A stretch of 64,000 bases of DNA, taken from the NCBI GenBank assembly GCA_019456145.1, contig VRUL01000007.1:1-64000 (forward strand), given 5' to 3'. The translations under genes were made by a program, and so were the position numbers. The DNA comes from Planctomycetota bacterium. Its GTDB lineage: Bacteria; Planctomycetota; Phycisphaerae; Sedimentisphaerales; Anaerobacaceae. The notes beneath the pieces were generated by a model. That model was given only the letters and a program-made list of their open reading frames with translations, made no database searches and was not told the origin of the DNA. This document shows, in pieces, positions 53,900 through 63,282 of this stretch; position 1 is the first letter of the stretch; the number at the start of each line of letters is the position of its first letter.

Positions 53900-55255
53900 T
53901 CACTTTTTAAAGCCGGCTTTTATCTGCCAGCCGGGATTTGTGGCATGGGCCTGGATTTCATAGGCGCCGACATCAAAAGGAGGTTTTCTGGTAGTGTTGT
54001 TGAAATCCAGCTTTGGAGTATAGGCCGGGTTGGCTTTATTGAGCAGGATCGAATCCGGTTTGGGCCAAAAGTCCTTTTTGTCCGGGGCGCAAAAAGCGAG
54101 TGTAGTGTTTGCTCCATCATAAAAACGAGAATTGTCGATTTTGACACCAATCAAACGGCCCTCAATATAGTTTGCGCTGAAGACAGTGTTCGTGACTCCG
54201 GACGCATCAACCGCTATAAAGCCGGGACAATAAACGGCGTTATTACTGAATATCATATTGGCCCCCCCGCCCCACCGCATCAGGATACCTCTGGGATGAT
54301 TCACAATAGTATTATTAACAATCCTGACATTGCGCACCTTTGGTACGGCGGCATGTGGAGCGGCTGTGATACCCGTCGCCGAGCAATTGAAAATGATATT
54401 ATTTCTTACAATCGCATCGGAAACCACCTGAATACCTTCGCCTGCGTTCCAAATTACGTTTCCTTCAACGATATTGATGCCTTTGCCGCCACCATATACG
54501 AAGATGCCGGGATACTGCCGACCGATGTTCGTATCGTGGATGACATTATTACGAATAATATTGTTGTATGAGCCAACTTTAATTTCGATACCGTCGTTTC
54601 CACCATTGCTTGTGCTTCGTAAATGATGAATGTAGTTGCCTTCAACGACAGTATTGGTAGTCCGACATGAACCGGAATGGCAGCCGATATACATACCTTC
54701 CCCCTCGGTATGCCCTGATTTACTTAAGCCGGTGTGATGAATATGATTTTTTCGAATCACGAAGGCATCACAGTTTCCACTATTCATCGTCAATGCGTTA
54801 TTGCCGGTCTCGAAGATTTCACAGTTTTCAAATGTGATATGGTGGCCCCTGATAAACCGAACACCGGAGCTGCCGCCTTTTAGCCTGATTCCTCGAATCC
54901 TCAGATAGGCACAATCGACGAACTCAATATTATTATGCTTATCGATGTTGTCAGCGGGACGGGTGAGCAGAGGCGTTTGGCCATCTGCGGCACGAATAAC
55001 GATTGGTTTTTCAGCCGTACCTTTAGCTGTCACGGCCCGACGGCCATTTTGCCAATACACTCCTCCATGCAGGATAAGCTCATCGCCGGGCTTAAGTGAA
55101 TTTGAGATTTGTTCAAACTCTTCATCGGAATTCACGGTTGCCGGGTAAATTTCGAAGGTAGCGGCCAAACAGACTGACCCACCGACCAAAACGGCAAAAA
55201 TGCCGGCAATTATAAAGGACGAACAAAATCCTGATTTAAGGTTCATTTTTTCCAT
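53900..55255 (-). CDS. Secreted right-handed parallel beta-helix protein
   Basis: A 451-residue protein with a signal peptide (SGFCSSFIIAGIFAVLVGGS region). The rest is a parallel beta-helix: repeated coils such as NNIEFVDCAYLRIRGIRLKG, HITFENCEIFETGNNALTM, NTVVEGNYIHHL and YNNIIRNNVIHDTNIG. It begins with LKPGDELILHGGVYW, as in DUF1565 and polysaccharide-lyase family 6-type proteins. I see no firm catalytic set, so lyase activity is only possible. An ATG three codons in has a better ribosome-binding context. It is divergent from the oxidoreductase at 55476. Confidence 0.82.
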   Translation of the reverse strand: MEKMNLKSGFCSSFIIAGIFAVLVGGSVCLAATFEIYPATVNSDEEFEQISNSLKPGDELILHGGVYWQNGRRAVTAKGTAEKPIVIRAADGQTPLLTRPADNIDKHNNIEFVDCAYLRIRGIRLKGGSSGVRFIRGHHITFENCEIFETGNNALTMNSGNCDAFVIRKNHIHHTGLSKSGHTEGEGMYIGCHSGSCRTTNTVVEGNYIHHLRSTSNGGNDGIEIKVGSYNNIIRNNVIHDTNIGRQYPGIFVYGGGKGINIVEGNVIWNAGEGIQVVSDAIVRNNIIFNCSATGITAAPHAAVPKVRNVRIVNNTIVNHPRGILMRWGGGANMIFSNNAVYCPGFIAVDASGVTNTVFSANYIEGRLIGVKIDNSRFYDGANTTLAFCAPDKKDFWPKPDSILLNKANPAYTPKLDFNNTTRKPPFDVGAYEIQAHATNPGWQIKAGFKK

Positions 55256-55475
55256 AATATCCAGGTTCTAATAAGATATTTTTTACACGCTTTTGCCAGG
55301 AATTGAAACAGTTTTTTTGTTATATCCTTGCATATTATCAGCCTGTGTGTGATAATTTCTTTACGCGTTGGCCAGGTACTAACTTGAGGAACTGGTGCTG
55401 TCCTGCGCTTTTTGAGTGAGGTTCTCGAACTTCTCTTATTACGATATAAATTCATTAACAATAGGAGACCTTGTT

Positions 55476-56696
55476 ATGACAAAACACCGCAATATAACAC
55501 GACGTGATTTCCTGCAGAAAGGCGCCGCCGCTGCGCTGGCTGCCCCATTATTTATTAATTCCAGGGTGTTTGGCGCCAACGACCGTATCGTCATGGGATG
55601 TATCGGTATGGGCGGCCAGGGCACTGGTGACATGGGCGGCTTCATGGGCTTTGGTGACGTTCAGGTTGTGGCGGTTTGCGACGTGGTAGACGATCACTGC
55701 AATCGGGCCAAGAACCGGGTTGACGGCAAATACGGCAACAAGGACTGCAAGGCTTACAAGGACTTCCGCGATGTCGTTGCCCGTGACGATATCGATGTGA
55801 TATTCATCGGTACGCCGGATCACTGGCACGCGATCATCTCTATCGCGGCGATGAAGAACGGCAAAGACGTTTACTGCGAAAAGCCCGAGACTCTTACCGT
55901 CCGTGAAGGCCGGGAGATGGTCAAGGTCGCCCGCCGTTTCGGGCGGGTATTCTCCGGTGGCAGCCAGCGTGTATGGGGTGACTACAACTGGTTTCACAGT
56001 ATGATCTATGGCGGAAGGATCGGCCAGGTTCAGGAAGCATGGGTAAACGTCGGCGGTCCTTCGGGCCCGTGTGACCACGCTCATCAGCCTACTCCCGCGG
56101 GAGTTGATTGGGACATGTGGCTTGGACCGGCCCCGTGGAGGCCCTTTCACCCCGGTCTTATCAGGGGCGGCTTCAGACCATTCCGTGACTACTCCGGCGG
56201 CGGCATGACAGACTGGGGCTGCCACACATTCGGCGGTGCCCTGTTCGGCTGCAACCTTCACAGGACAGGCCCGGTAGAGATAATTCCGCCGGACGGCAAG
56301 GATGTCAAGAACCTGACGTATGTCTTCGAAAACGGCGTTAAGATCTATCATGGCGGTGGTTGGGGCGGCATACTGACATTCAAGGGCACAGAAGGCGAGA
56401 TTGGTCAAGGAGGTGACAGGAGCGGCAAGAAGGAATCGCCACCTAATATACATATACCCAACTACAAAGGACACGGCGGAATATTTGGTGACTTCCTGCA
56501 TTGTGTGCGCACACGAGAGAAGCCGTTCCGCGATATTGAGATCGCCCACCGCACGGCCACGCACTCTCACTTAGGCAATATAGCCTACTGGCTCAACAGG
56601 CCTCTGAAATGGGACCCGGCCAGGGAAGAGATAATCGGTGACCCGGAAGCAAGCCGATGGCTCGACAGAACAAAACGTGAACCGTGGAGTCTCTAA
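55476..56696 (+). CDS. Exported Gfo/Idh/MocA-family oxidoreductase
   Basis: A 406-residue protein with a twin-arginine signal (TRRDFLQKGAAAALAAPLF). The Rossmann start is MGCIGMGGQGTGDMGG; EKPETLT, GSQRVWGDYNW and DWDMWLGPAPW follow, then GGGMTDWGCHTFGGALF. AGGAG lies eight bases before the ATG at 55476; the frame runs back to 55416 but has no such site there. It is followed after 41 bases by the HEAT-repeat gene and they are probably cotranscribed up to the terminator at 59256-59296. It is the same family as 52366 and 61860. Confidence 0.93.
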   Translation: MTKHRNITRRDFLQKGAAAALAAPLFINSRVFGANDRIVMGCIGMGGQGTGDMGGFMGFGDVQVVAVCDVVDDHCNRAKNRVDGKYGNKDCKAYKDFRDVVARDDIDVIFIGTPDHWHAIISIAAMKNGKDVYCEKPETLTVREGREMVKVARRFGRVFSGGSQRVWGDYNWFHSMIYGGRIGQVQEAWVNVGGPSGPCDHAHQPTPAGVDWDMWLGPAPWRPFHPGLIRGGFRPFRDYSGGGMTDWGCHTFGGALFGCNLHRTGPVEIIPPDGKDVKNLTYVFENGVKIYHGGGWGGILTFKGTEGEIGQGGDRSGKKESPPNIHIPNYKGHGGIFGDFLHCVRTREKPFRDIEIAHRTATHSHLGNIAYWLNRPLKWDPAREEIIGDPEASRWLDRTKREPWSL

Positions 56697-56737
56697 GATA
56701 CGACCAAAGATATCCCTTACATAGAAAGGAAATATCA

Positions 56738-59227
56738 ATGCAGATGAGAAAAACAATATTCTTGCTGGCTGTGGTACTGAGCCTTACTGCTGTAGCAATA
56801 GCGGCAGTCGAAATGGAGAAACTTGTCGGTTCAATAGACACTCTCAAGTCGTATAAGTATGGTAATACAGGTGGAGTCGACCTGCGCTGGGTCGAGACGC
56901 AGATTGGGATGGCCTCGAAAGATTCGAGCATCCGGGGGCAAATCGAGCAGAAACTAATCGAGGCGCTCGCTGCGGCAACGACAAACGACGCCAGGCAGTT
57001 TCTCTGCAGGCAGCTTCGTACAATCGGCACTGAAAAAGCCGTACCGCAGCTCGAATCAATGCTGGCCAACCCAGAGATATCACACATGGCACGTTATGCC
57101 CTTGGCAGAATTGAAGCTCCCGAGGCGGGTGTAGCTCTGCACAGGGCACTCAAAAAGACATCCGGCAAACTAAAGGCCGGCATCATCAATACTCTGGTTA
57201 AGGCCAACTACGGCAGGGCGCTGGGTGATTTCATGAAACTCATCGGCAATTCGGATAAGGATGTGGCAATCGCAGCCATCAGAGCCACCGGGCACTTCCC
57301 CTGCAATAGTTCGGTAGGTGCATTGCGGAGAGCACGCCGCTCCGCTGACAAAGATATTCAGGTTGAAATAGACGCAGCTCTGCTCGCAAGCGCCGAAATC
57401 TTTCTCGCAAACGGTACTAAAAAGCGGTCAGCGGCAATCTATGAGGACTTCTACTCTGGCAAATATCCCGCTCATCTTCGCGTAGCAGGCCTGAGAGGTC
57501 TTGCAGCAGCACGCGGTGAGGGGGCCGCCGGTTTGCTGGTCGATGCCATCAAAGGTGACGATGCGGACCTTCGCAGGAACGCTATCGGCATGATGGCACT
57601 GATAAAGGGCAAAAAGACGACGGATATATTCGTGAAGCTGTCAAAGTCGCTGCCTGCCGACGGACAGGAACAGATTGTCCGCTCTTTGGCAGTGCGTGGG
57701 GATGTGTCGGCTGTGCCGGCGATTATCGAAATGACTGGCAATGAACATGAGAACGTTCGTCTTGCCGCACTGGAAGCACTCGGCGATATCGGAACTGGAC
57801 AGGCCATCAAGTATCTGGCAAAGGCCGCAGCAACCACGGGCGACAGGGAAAAGCGAATCGCCAGGGCAAGCCTGGTACGTATGAAGGGCGAGAGTATCAA
57901 CGATGAGTTTATCAACGCGATCAATTCAGGCGACTCCGAGAGCCGGGTAGAGGTTATCCTCGCAATCGGCCAGCGAAGTACCCGAGATGCCTTCTCTGCA
58001 CTGCAAAAGGTCGCTGAAACTGAAGCAGATGCATCCGTTCGCAGTGAAGCTATCCTTTCAATGGGCAGAGTCGGTAAGGGGACAGACCTTGAAACTCTGG
58101 TAAAGTTAGCTGTTACTCCCAAGGATCCGGGCGACCGTTCTTCGATCGAAAAGGCCATCGTAATAGTATTCAACAAGACTGAGGATGAAAATGCTCAGGC
58201 AGCTCCGGTCATATCCGCCTTACAGAAGGCCCCGGATGAGGCTAAGCCGATTCTGTTGAGTCTTTTAACTAGGTGTGCTACTTCGAAAGCCCTTAACGCG
58301 GTGCGTGCTTCTGTTAAATCTTCCGATAGCAAGGTCAGTGATGCAGCTATCCGTGCATTAGGCCAGTGGCCCGATGCCGCTCCTGCCGAAGAACTTTACC
58401 AGATCGCCTCCAGTAGTTCGAATCAGGTGCATAAGGTGCTGGCCCTTCGCAGCTATATACGCATGGCGGCGCTGACTCAGGATCCCATGGCGGCGTATAT
58501 CAAGGCCATGAAACTTGCAAGCCGAACCGATGAGATCAGGCTGGTTTTGGGCGGTCTGCACCATGCCGGCTCGCTGGAAGCGCTCGAGATGGCCGAAAAG
58601 TATATGACCAACGAGACCCTGAAGGCTGAAGCATATATGGCAGGCGTCAAGATTGCGAATGTCTACTGCTGGCAGGATGGCGCAAGGGCAAGGATTACAC
58701 TGGATAAGATCGTTGCCGAAGCCCCGAATGACAACATTCGCAACCAGGCCGGGAATGTTATCAGAAAGATGGGAAAATATAAGGGCCTTGTCGCAGTCTT
58801 CAAAGGAGCAGGACCCTACAGACTCAAAGGTGTAAATGATGGCAGGAGGGTCTTTGAGACACCTTTTGCCCCGGAAAAGGACCCCGATAATGAAAGCATC
58901 AGGTGGCAAATTGTCATACCGGATTTTGAGGGTAATAACAGAATCAATTTGCACAAAACTTTCGGGAACTTAGATTACTGCTGTGCGTATCTGCGAACGA
59001 TCATCCACTGTCCCGTCGAGCAGGACGCCCGTCTCAAGGTCGAGGCAGATGACTATATTAAGGCCTGGCTGAACGGCAAGCAGGTCATCCAGGATATAAA
59101 ACTGCGACGTGGCGCCAACGACTTTATACTCAAGGTCGGCGATCACGGCGGCGGCTGGAACTTCAAATGCCAGATCCTAAAACCGGACGGCTCAAAGATT
59201 GAAGGCCTGAGGTTTAAACCTAAGTAA
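56738..59227 (+). CDS. Exported HEAT-repeat protein with a beta-sandwich tail
   Basis: An 829-residue protein with a signal peptide (MRKTIFLLAVVLSLTAVAIA). Most of it (about 60-670) is HEAT/PBS-lyase-type helical repeats, e.g. VPQLESMLANPEISHMARYA, VRLAALEALGDIGTG and SVRSEAILSMGRVGKG. The C-terminal part (about 690-829) is beta-rich (DARLKVEADDYIKAWLNGKQ, DFILKVGDHGGGWNFKC), like PA14 or carbohydrate-binding modules. AAAGGAAA precedes the ATG at 56738. It probably scaffolds or binds a polymer next to the oxidoreductase; function unproven. Confidence 0.85.
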   Translation: MQMRKTIFLLAVVLSLTAVAIAAVEMEKLVGSIDTLKSYKYGNTGGVDLRWVETQIGMASKDSSIRGQIEQKLIEALAAATTNDARQFLCRQLRTIGTEKAVPQLESMLANPEISHMARYALGRIEAPEAGVALHRALKKTSGKLKAGIINTLVKANYGRALGDFMKLIGNSDKDVAIAAIRATGHFPCNSSVGALRRARRSADKDIQVEIDAALLASAEIFLANGTKKRSAAIYEDFYSGKYPAHLRVAGLRGLAAARGEGAAGLLVDAIKGDDADLRRNAIGMMALIKGKKTTDIFVKLSKSLPADGQEQIVRSLAVRGDVSAVPAIIEMTGNEHENVRLAALEALGDIGTGQAIKYLAKAAATTGDREKRIARASLVRMKGESINDEFINAINSGDSESRVEVILAIGQRSTRDAFSALQKVAETEADASVRSEAILSMGRVGKGTDLETLVKLAVTPKDPGDRSSIEKAIVIVFNKTEDENAQAAPVISALQKAPDEAKPILLSLLTRCATSKALNAVRASVKSSDSKVSDAAIRALGQWPDAAPAEELYQIASSSSNQVHKVLALRSYIRMAALTQDPMAAYIKAMKLASRTDEIRLVLGGLHHAGSLEALEMAEKYMTNETLKAEAYMAGVKIANVYCWQDGARARITLDKIVAEAPNDNIRNQAGNVIRKMGKYKGLVAVFKGAGPYRLKGVNDGRRVFETPFAPEKDPDNESIRWQIVIPDFEGNNRINLHKTFGNLDYCCAYLRTIIHCPVEQDARLKVEADDYIKAWLNGKQVIQDIKLRRGANDFILKVGDHGGGWNFKCQILKPDGSKIEGLRFKPK

Positions 59228-59255
59228 CGCGCATATAGTCCAGGAAGACATTTCC

Positions 59256-59296
59256 AAACCGCTTCGTAGTGCTTTTGTCCACGAGGTGGTTTTTTC
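59256..59296 (+). terminator. Rho-independent terminator after the HEAT-repeat gene
   Basis: ACCGCTTCGTAG (58-69 of 59258-59269) pairs with CCACGAGGTGGT (59279-59290), with two G-U pairs and one mismatch, around a nine-base loop. TTTTTT follows at once. This is the clearest intrinsic terminator in the window. Confidence 0.75.
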
Positions 59297-59527
59297 ATAG
59301 ATAGTTCGAAGTATGATCACCTGCTTCGACCCGATTTCAACGATGCTATTATTATTACCGGCCATTTATGGCAGACGGTCATGGTTTCTCACTTTCTCGT
59401 AAGGCATCGACTGATTATATCAATGACACAGCCAATTGGGAAACGACCTCACCTTCACCCGGTGCCGCCAATCCGTAGTACCTTTGACAGAACAAATGTG
59501 CGAGGGAAGCTTCAGTATCAGTTGTTA
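59297..59527. other. Non-coding stretch between convergent genes
   Basis: No coding frame or structure I can support between the terminator and the stop of the fusion gene. Confidence 0.5.
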
Positions 59528-61825
59528 TCAGCTCTTATATGTCTTTTCAATAAGCCGTATCGCTGCTTCGACCATTTTTTCTCCGCCTCCCGGTGCGATC
59601 CGCGAATTGACCGTTTCATAACTGCCTTCTGCAAACGCCTTCTTCGTGGGGATGTAGCCGGGCGCGTCCTGGCACAGCTCAATGACCAGTGTGGTCGGGA
59701 AAGGACTTGCACGTTTAATCGCAAGGCCAAGGTCAGCGAACACCTCACCCGGCAGGCCGACCAGAACCACGTCACGGCCCAGTCGAAAGACCTGGACTTC
59801 GAGCGGGATAGTCTTGCCGCGGCGCATCTGGATGGCGAGAATCTTGTACGCCTCGACCTGTTTGAGGAACGACAGTTCACCGGTGCCGACCTTTTTAATG
59901 TTCTGACGTGCCCAGGCAACCTCCTGCGGGCCGTAACGCTGAAGGGGTACGTGCACAATCTCGCTACACACAGCCAGCGAGGGCTCAGTAACATCTTTTA
60001 GCTGTCCTGCTTTTTCTTTCACTGTTTCGGCTAACGTTTTGCCGATGTAGTCCGTCTTGAGCCGCTGCTTTTTCGTAACGTCGATGTGGTTGATGTCGCC
60101 GCATGTACCCGTACCGAACAGCAGAGAAAAATCGCTGCCATAGGCCTTTCGCAGTGACTGCTCCAGGTAAAAAGGATAGTCCGCCGCGTATTTGGTTCCT
60201 CCGACAGTGTCAAGGTGCAGGGCGAAGTTCACGAGTGCCGCAACGACGCTTTCGCTGTCGGCTTCACGGAAAAATACCATCCCGACCTCAGGGTCGATTG
60301 GGCCAAGGGACCGTACGATATCAGGATTCAGCACCCCGGGATTGAACCGGACGCTTCCATCCTTCATACGGAACCTCCGGTTGAACGATAGGTCCTGCTG
60401 GTCGGCCACCCCGGCCTTTAAGCGGACAGGTTTTGCCGAAGCGTTTGCTTCGGTTATCACCTTGACGAGTTTGGCAACAAATTCCGAAGGGTAATCCACT
60501 TTTTCGTACGGGTCGCTGCCATACCTGGCAACCGCCCTGTCGTGAAGGTGTTTTCTCAGTGCACCAAAGTAGAGCGGCCCGGTGTGAGAGTGCGTTGCGG
60601 CAATGAGGATGTTAGCCGACGGAATGCCGGTCTTTTCAGCGGCCTTCCTGCGAGCGTCAGAGGATACTTTGGGTGATAGGCCGATGATATCGCAGAAGAC
60701 CAGGGCCGCGGATTCGGCGCCCTGGCGAAGGACAATAGCCTTAGCGTGGAGCGGATTCGAAGTACCGGTGCTTAGCCGTTCACGAAAATATCCGCTCATG
60801 CGGTAACCTACAGGCGGAGTGATATCGATGACCGCGATGCCTGCGGTCAGTTCCATTGCAGAGGTTATAGACGCCGGCGAAGCAACGGAGGCCTTCTGTC
60901 CGGTGAGTTTCTCTAAGAAACGCCGGGCTTTCGCGGCCTCGGCGAGCGTTTGTTTCAGGTCTCCTCGCTCAAGGCATTCTACAACCAGCGGGCCGCGGGT
61001 GAAGCCACCTTTCTTTAGACGAGCGAGTACTGCCGGGAAGTTCACCTTACCGGCCCCGGGCGTAACTAAGACATCTCTGGGGTGTCTGTAATCCTTAATG
61101 CACATACCAACCACGAGCCCGTCGACGGTAGCGGCGTCGACGACCGGGTCGAGTTCGCCATTGGAGTAGTAAAGGATGTTGCCCGGGTCGTACCAGATGC
61201 GGAAGTTCCTGTGGCCAACCATCTCAATGGTCTTGCGGCACTGGGGCCCGGTGGCATTGAGGCCTCCGTGCGGCTTTATACTGATGCCGATGCCTTTCTC
61301 AGCAGCGTAGCCGCAGCATTCAGCAATGGCTTTATAATAGGTCTTGTAGAGCTTTTCATCGCCGGTCCCGCCCATCAGCAGGTTCTTCGCACCGCAAGCA
61401 GCGCAATTGTCGATGAGCTTCTTTAGGGCCTCGATACCCGCCTTGAGTGACTTTGCCACTGGTATGCCGCCGCCGTATACCGACGCGGCTACCAAGCTGC
61501 GTTTCTTTATCTCTTGGCCGATCCGCTCAGCCTCTTCGAGCGTAGTGGAGACAGAAATCACGAGACCCGTTTTGGACTTGGTGGTCATCAGGCCGACATA
61601 CTTGAAACCGGCCTCAGCAATGGCGTCAAGCGCCACGCGATAGTCGTGTCGGTCCCAGGGTCGTGTGTAGCAGCCGATCTGCCAGGGGTCGCCAGTTGCA
61701 GGTCCCGTCGAAGCTGGTGCGGGTGATGCTGCGGCGCAGGTTGCCGCAAGGCTTGCTGTTCCGAGCCTTACAGTCTGGCCGAGGAACTCCCGGCGGGAGA
61801 ATTGATTCAGGTAGTTCATTTTCAT
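59528..61825 (-). CDS. Exported fusion: TIM-barrel isomerase plus neutral/alkaline ceramidase-like domain
   Basis: A 765-residue protein with a twin-arginine signal (SRREFLGQTVRLGTASLAA). Residues about 47-310 form a xylose-isomerase-like TIM barrel (IGCYTRPWDRHDYR, GISIKPHGGLN, FRIWYDPGNILYY, VGMCIKDYRHP). A Ser/Ala-rich hinge (about 311-325) leads to a domain like the N-terminal part of neutral/alkaline ceramidases (about 326-760: AGIAVIDITPPVGYRMSGY, zinc-ligand motif THSHTG at 411-416, GTGTCGDINH, VGLPGEVFADLG, GYIPTKKAF). Many planctomycete proteins of the second type lack the ceramidase C-terminal domain and act on unknown amides. The fusion suggests isomerisation and deacylation of one substrate. 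It follows the gene at 63110-61860 by 34 bases. Confidence 0.88.
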   Translation of the reverse strand: MKMNYLNQFSRREFLGQTVRLGTASLAATCAAASPAPASTGPATGDPWQIGCYTRPWDRHDYRVALDAIAEAGFKYVGLMTTKSKTGLVISVSTTLEEAERIGQEIKKRSLVAASVYGGGIPVAKSLKAGIEALKKLIDNCAACGAKNLLMGGTGDEKLYKTYYKAIAECCGYAAEKGIGISIKPHGGLNATGPQCRKTIEMVGHRNFRIWYDPGNILYYSNGELDPVVDAATVDGLVVGMCIKDYRHPRDVLVTPGAGKVNFPAVLARLKKGGFTRGPLVVECLERGDLKQTLAEAAKARRFLEKLTGQKASVASPASITSAMELTAGIAVIDITPPVGYRMSGYFRERLSTGTSNPLHAKAIVLRQGAESAALVFCDIIGLSPKVSSDARRKAAEKTGIPSANILIAATHSHTGPLYFGALRKHLHDRAVARYGSDPYEKVDYPSEFVAKLVKVITEANASAKPVRLKAGVADQQDLSFNRRFRMKDGSVRFNPGVLNPDIVRSLGPIDPEVGMVFFREADSESVVAALVNFALHLDTVGGTKYAADYPFYLEQSLRKAYGSDFSLLFGTGTCGDINHIDVTKKQRLKTDYIGKTLAETVKEKAGQLKDVTEPSLAVCSEIVHVPLQRYGPQEVAWARQNIKKVGTGELSFLKQVEAYKILAIQMRRGKTIPLEVQVFRLGRDVVLVGLPGEVFADLGLAIKRASPFPTTLVIELCQDAPGYIPTKKAFAEGSYETVNSRIAPGGGEKMVEAAIRLIEKTYKS

Positions 61826-61859
61826 CTTCTCCTTTTTTTTAAGTCAGAGTTCGCAGCCG

Positions 61860-63110
61860 TTATCCTTCGCGGATCAGGCGTTTCTCCGGATCGTAGACCG
61901 TTCTGCGGCCGGTGTCATAGGATTGCATCGCCATGATGCAAGCTACCGCGTGCTGGTAACCGGCGTCAATCGAGGCGTTTGGCGTCTTGCGTGTTCGCAG
62001 GCACTGGAGCCAATCGAGGAAGTGGTCTGGTCGTGGGACCTCTTGGACAGGATTCTTACCCCTTATCTGCCCCATTCTTTTGCCACCGCCTTCCGCCGTC
62101 AGTACAGGCGCATTCCAGTTGACCATGTCCAGCACGCCCTGGTCTCCAAAAATCTTGAAGCTATTGCCGCTCCCATTGCCGAAGTTTGTCGAATAACTGA
62201 CCATAAAGTCCTCCGGGTAAATCCACAGGGCCTGGACGTGGTCGGGGCAGGTGAACTTTCGCTCGTCCTTCCAGGTAAACGTGCCACCCAGACACACACA
62301 GCTTGTGGGAAACTTCGCACCGGTGATATAATGCACCAGATCGATGAAGTGGCTGCCCAACCCGGGAATCGACCCGTCGGAGAATTCCCGGTAGCCGTAC
62401 CAGCCCGAGTACACTACAGGGTTGAACGGGCGCATCGGGCGATCCATCAGGAACTCTTTCCAGTCCACATCTTCTTTCTTGACATCTTTGACATAAGAAT
62501 ACCAGTAGGGTCGTTCACCGTTGCGGCACTGCTCGATTCGCCCCACCGTACCGAGGATGCCCGTTTTGTAGAGTTCCCGGCACCCGGTGAAACTTGGAAG
62601 ACTCCTCAGTTGTGTGCCGATTTGGACGACTGTCCCTGCCTTTTTGACGGCATCGCAGGCGTCTTTGAGCCTATCGAGTCTCTTGGCCAAAGGCTTCTCG
62701 CAGTAGGCGTCCTTGCCGGCCTCGGCGGCGGCTTTGAGGTGCGTTGTGTGCTGGTGGTCGCATGAGGCAATCATAACAGCGTCCACATCTTTTAAGGCCA
62801 GCAGGTCACGGTACGAAGAGAACTTCCGCGCGTCACGGCCGTACCATTCTTTCACCTTGGCAGCGGCGGTTTCCTGACGGAGCCGCCACGGGTCGCACAC
62901 AGCCGTGATTTCGATGTTCTGGCTCTTATCGTGATTGTGCACTCCAGCCATGTGGGCCCCTACTCCACGGCTGCCGCAACCTATAATGCCGATTGAGATT
63001 CGGTCGTTGGCGCCGATAACGCGAGAGTAGCTCGTGGCTGACAGGGCCAAGGCGGCGCTGCCAGCGGCAGTAGTTTTAAGGAATTTTCTACGTGATAAAG
63101 ACTTTTGCAT
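61860..63110 (-). CDS. Exported Gfo/Idh/MocA-family oxidoreductase
   Basis: A 416-residue protein with a twin-arginine signal (SRRKFLKTTAAGSAALALS). Motifs: IGIIGCGSRGVGAHMAG, YCEKPLAKR, GTQLRSLPSF, WKEFLMDRPMRPFNP and IPGLGSHFIDLVHYITG. GGAGG lies seven bases before the ATG at 63110; the frame extends to 63152 without a site. First gene of a two-gene operon with the isomerase-ceramidase fusion, which suggests they act on the same compound: oxidation followed by isomerisation or cleavage. Confidence 0.93.
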   Translation of the reverse strand: MQKSLSRRKFLKTTAAGSAALALSATSYSRVIGANDRISIGIIGCGSRGVGAHMAGVHNHDKSQNIEITAVCDPWRLRQETAAAKVKEWYGRDARKFSSYRDLLALKDVDAVMIASCDHQHTTHLKAAAEAGKDAYCEKPLAKRLDRLKDACDAVKKAGTVVQIGTQLRSLPSFTGCRELYKTGILGTVGRIEQCRNGERPYWYSYVKDVKKEDVDWKEFLMDRPMRPFNPVVYSGWYGYREFSDGSIPGLGSHFIDLVHYITGAKFPTSCVCLGGTFTWKDERKFTCPDHVQALWIYPEDFMVSYSTNFGNGSGNSFKIFGDQGVLDMVNWNAPVLTAEGGGKRMGQIRGKNPVQEVPRPDHFLDWLQCLRTRKTPNASIDAGYQHAVACIMAMQSYDTGRRTVYDPEKRLIREG

Positions 63111-63208
63111 CGCATATCCTCCAAAAAAGGACGAATTGACAGGAAATTTCATCTAATATTTCCCATATAAAACCGCTCATTTTCTTTATTGAAAAAGACG
63201 TATAGAAA

Positions 63209-63282
63209 CGCGCCCGGGAGGACTCGAACCTCCAACCTTCGGATTCGAAGTCCGCGACTCTATCCAATTGAGCTACGGGCGC
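63209..63282 (-). tRNA. tRNA-Arg (UCG anticodon)
   Basis: On the minus strand a full cloverleaf: acceptor GCGCCCG/CGGGCGC, D-arm GCTC...GAGT, anticodon loop CTTCGAA with anticodon TCG (63246-63248 on the plus strand), T-arm GGAGG-TTCGAGT-CCTCC, discriminator G. CCA is not encoded. The first pair of the anticodon stem appears mismatched (G-A), so a four-pair stem is what I see. Reads CGA. Confidence 0.93.

Noticed and set aside
55548-56570. 340-codon minus-strand frame opposite the exported oxidoreductase
   Set aside because: The plus strand carries a complete Gfo/Idh/MocA protein with Tat signal and ribosome-binding site; the antisense product shows no recognisable pattern.
57472-58176. 234-codon minus-strand frame inside the HEAT-repeat gene
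   Set aside because: Low-complexity Ser/Arg/Ala composition caused by the repeats on the coding strand.
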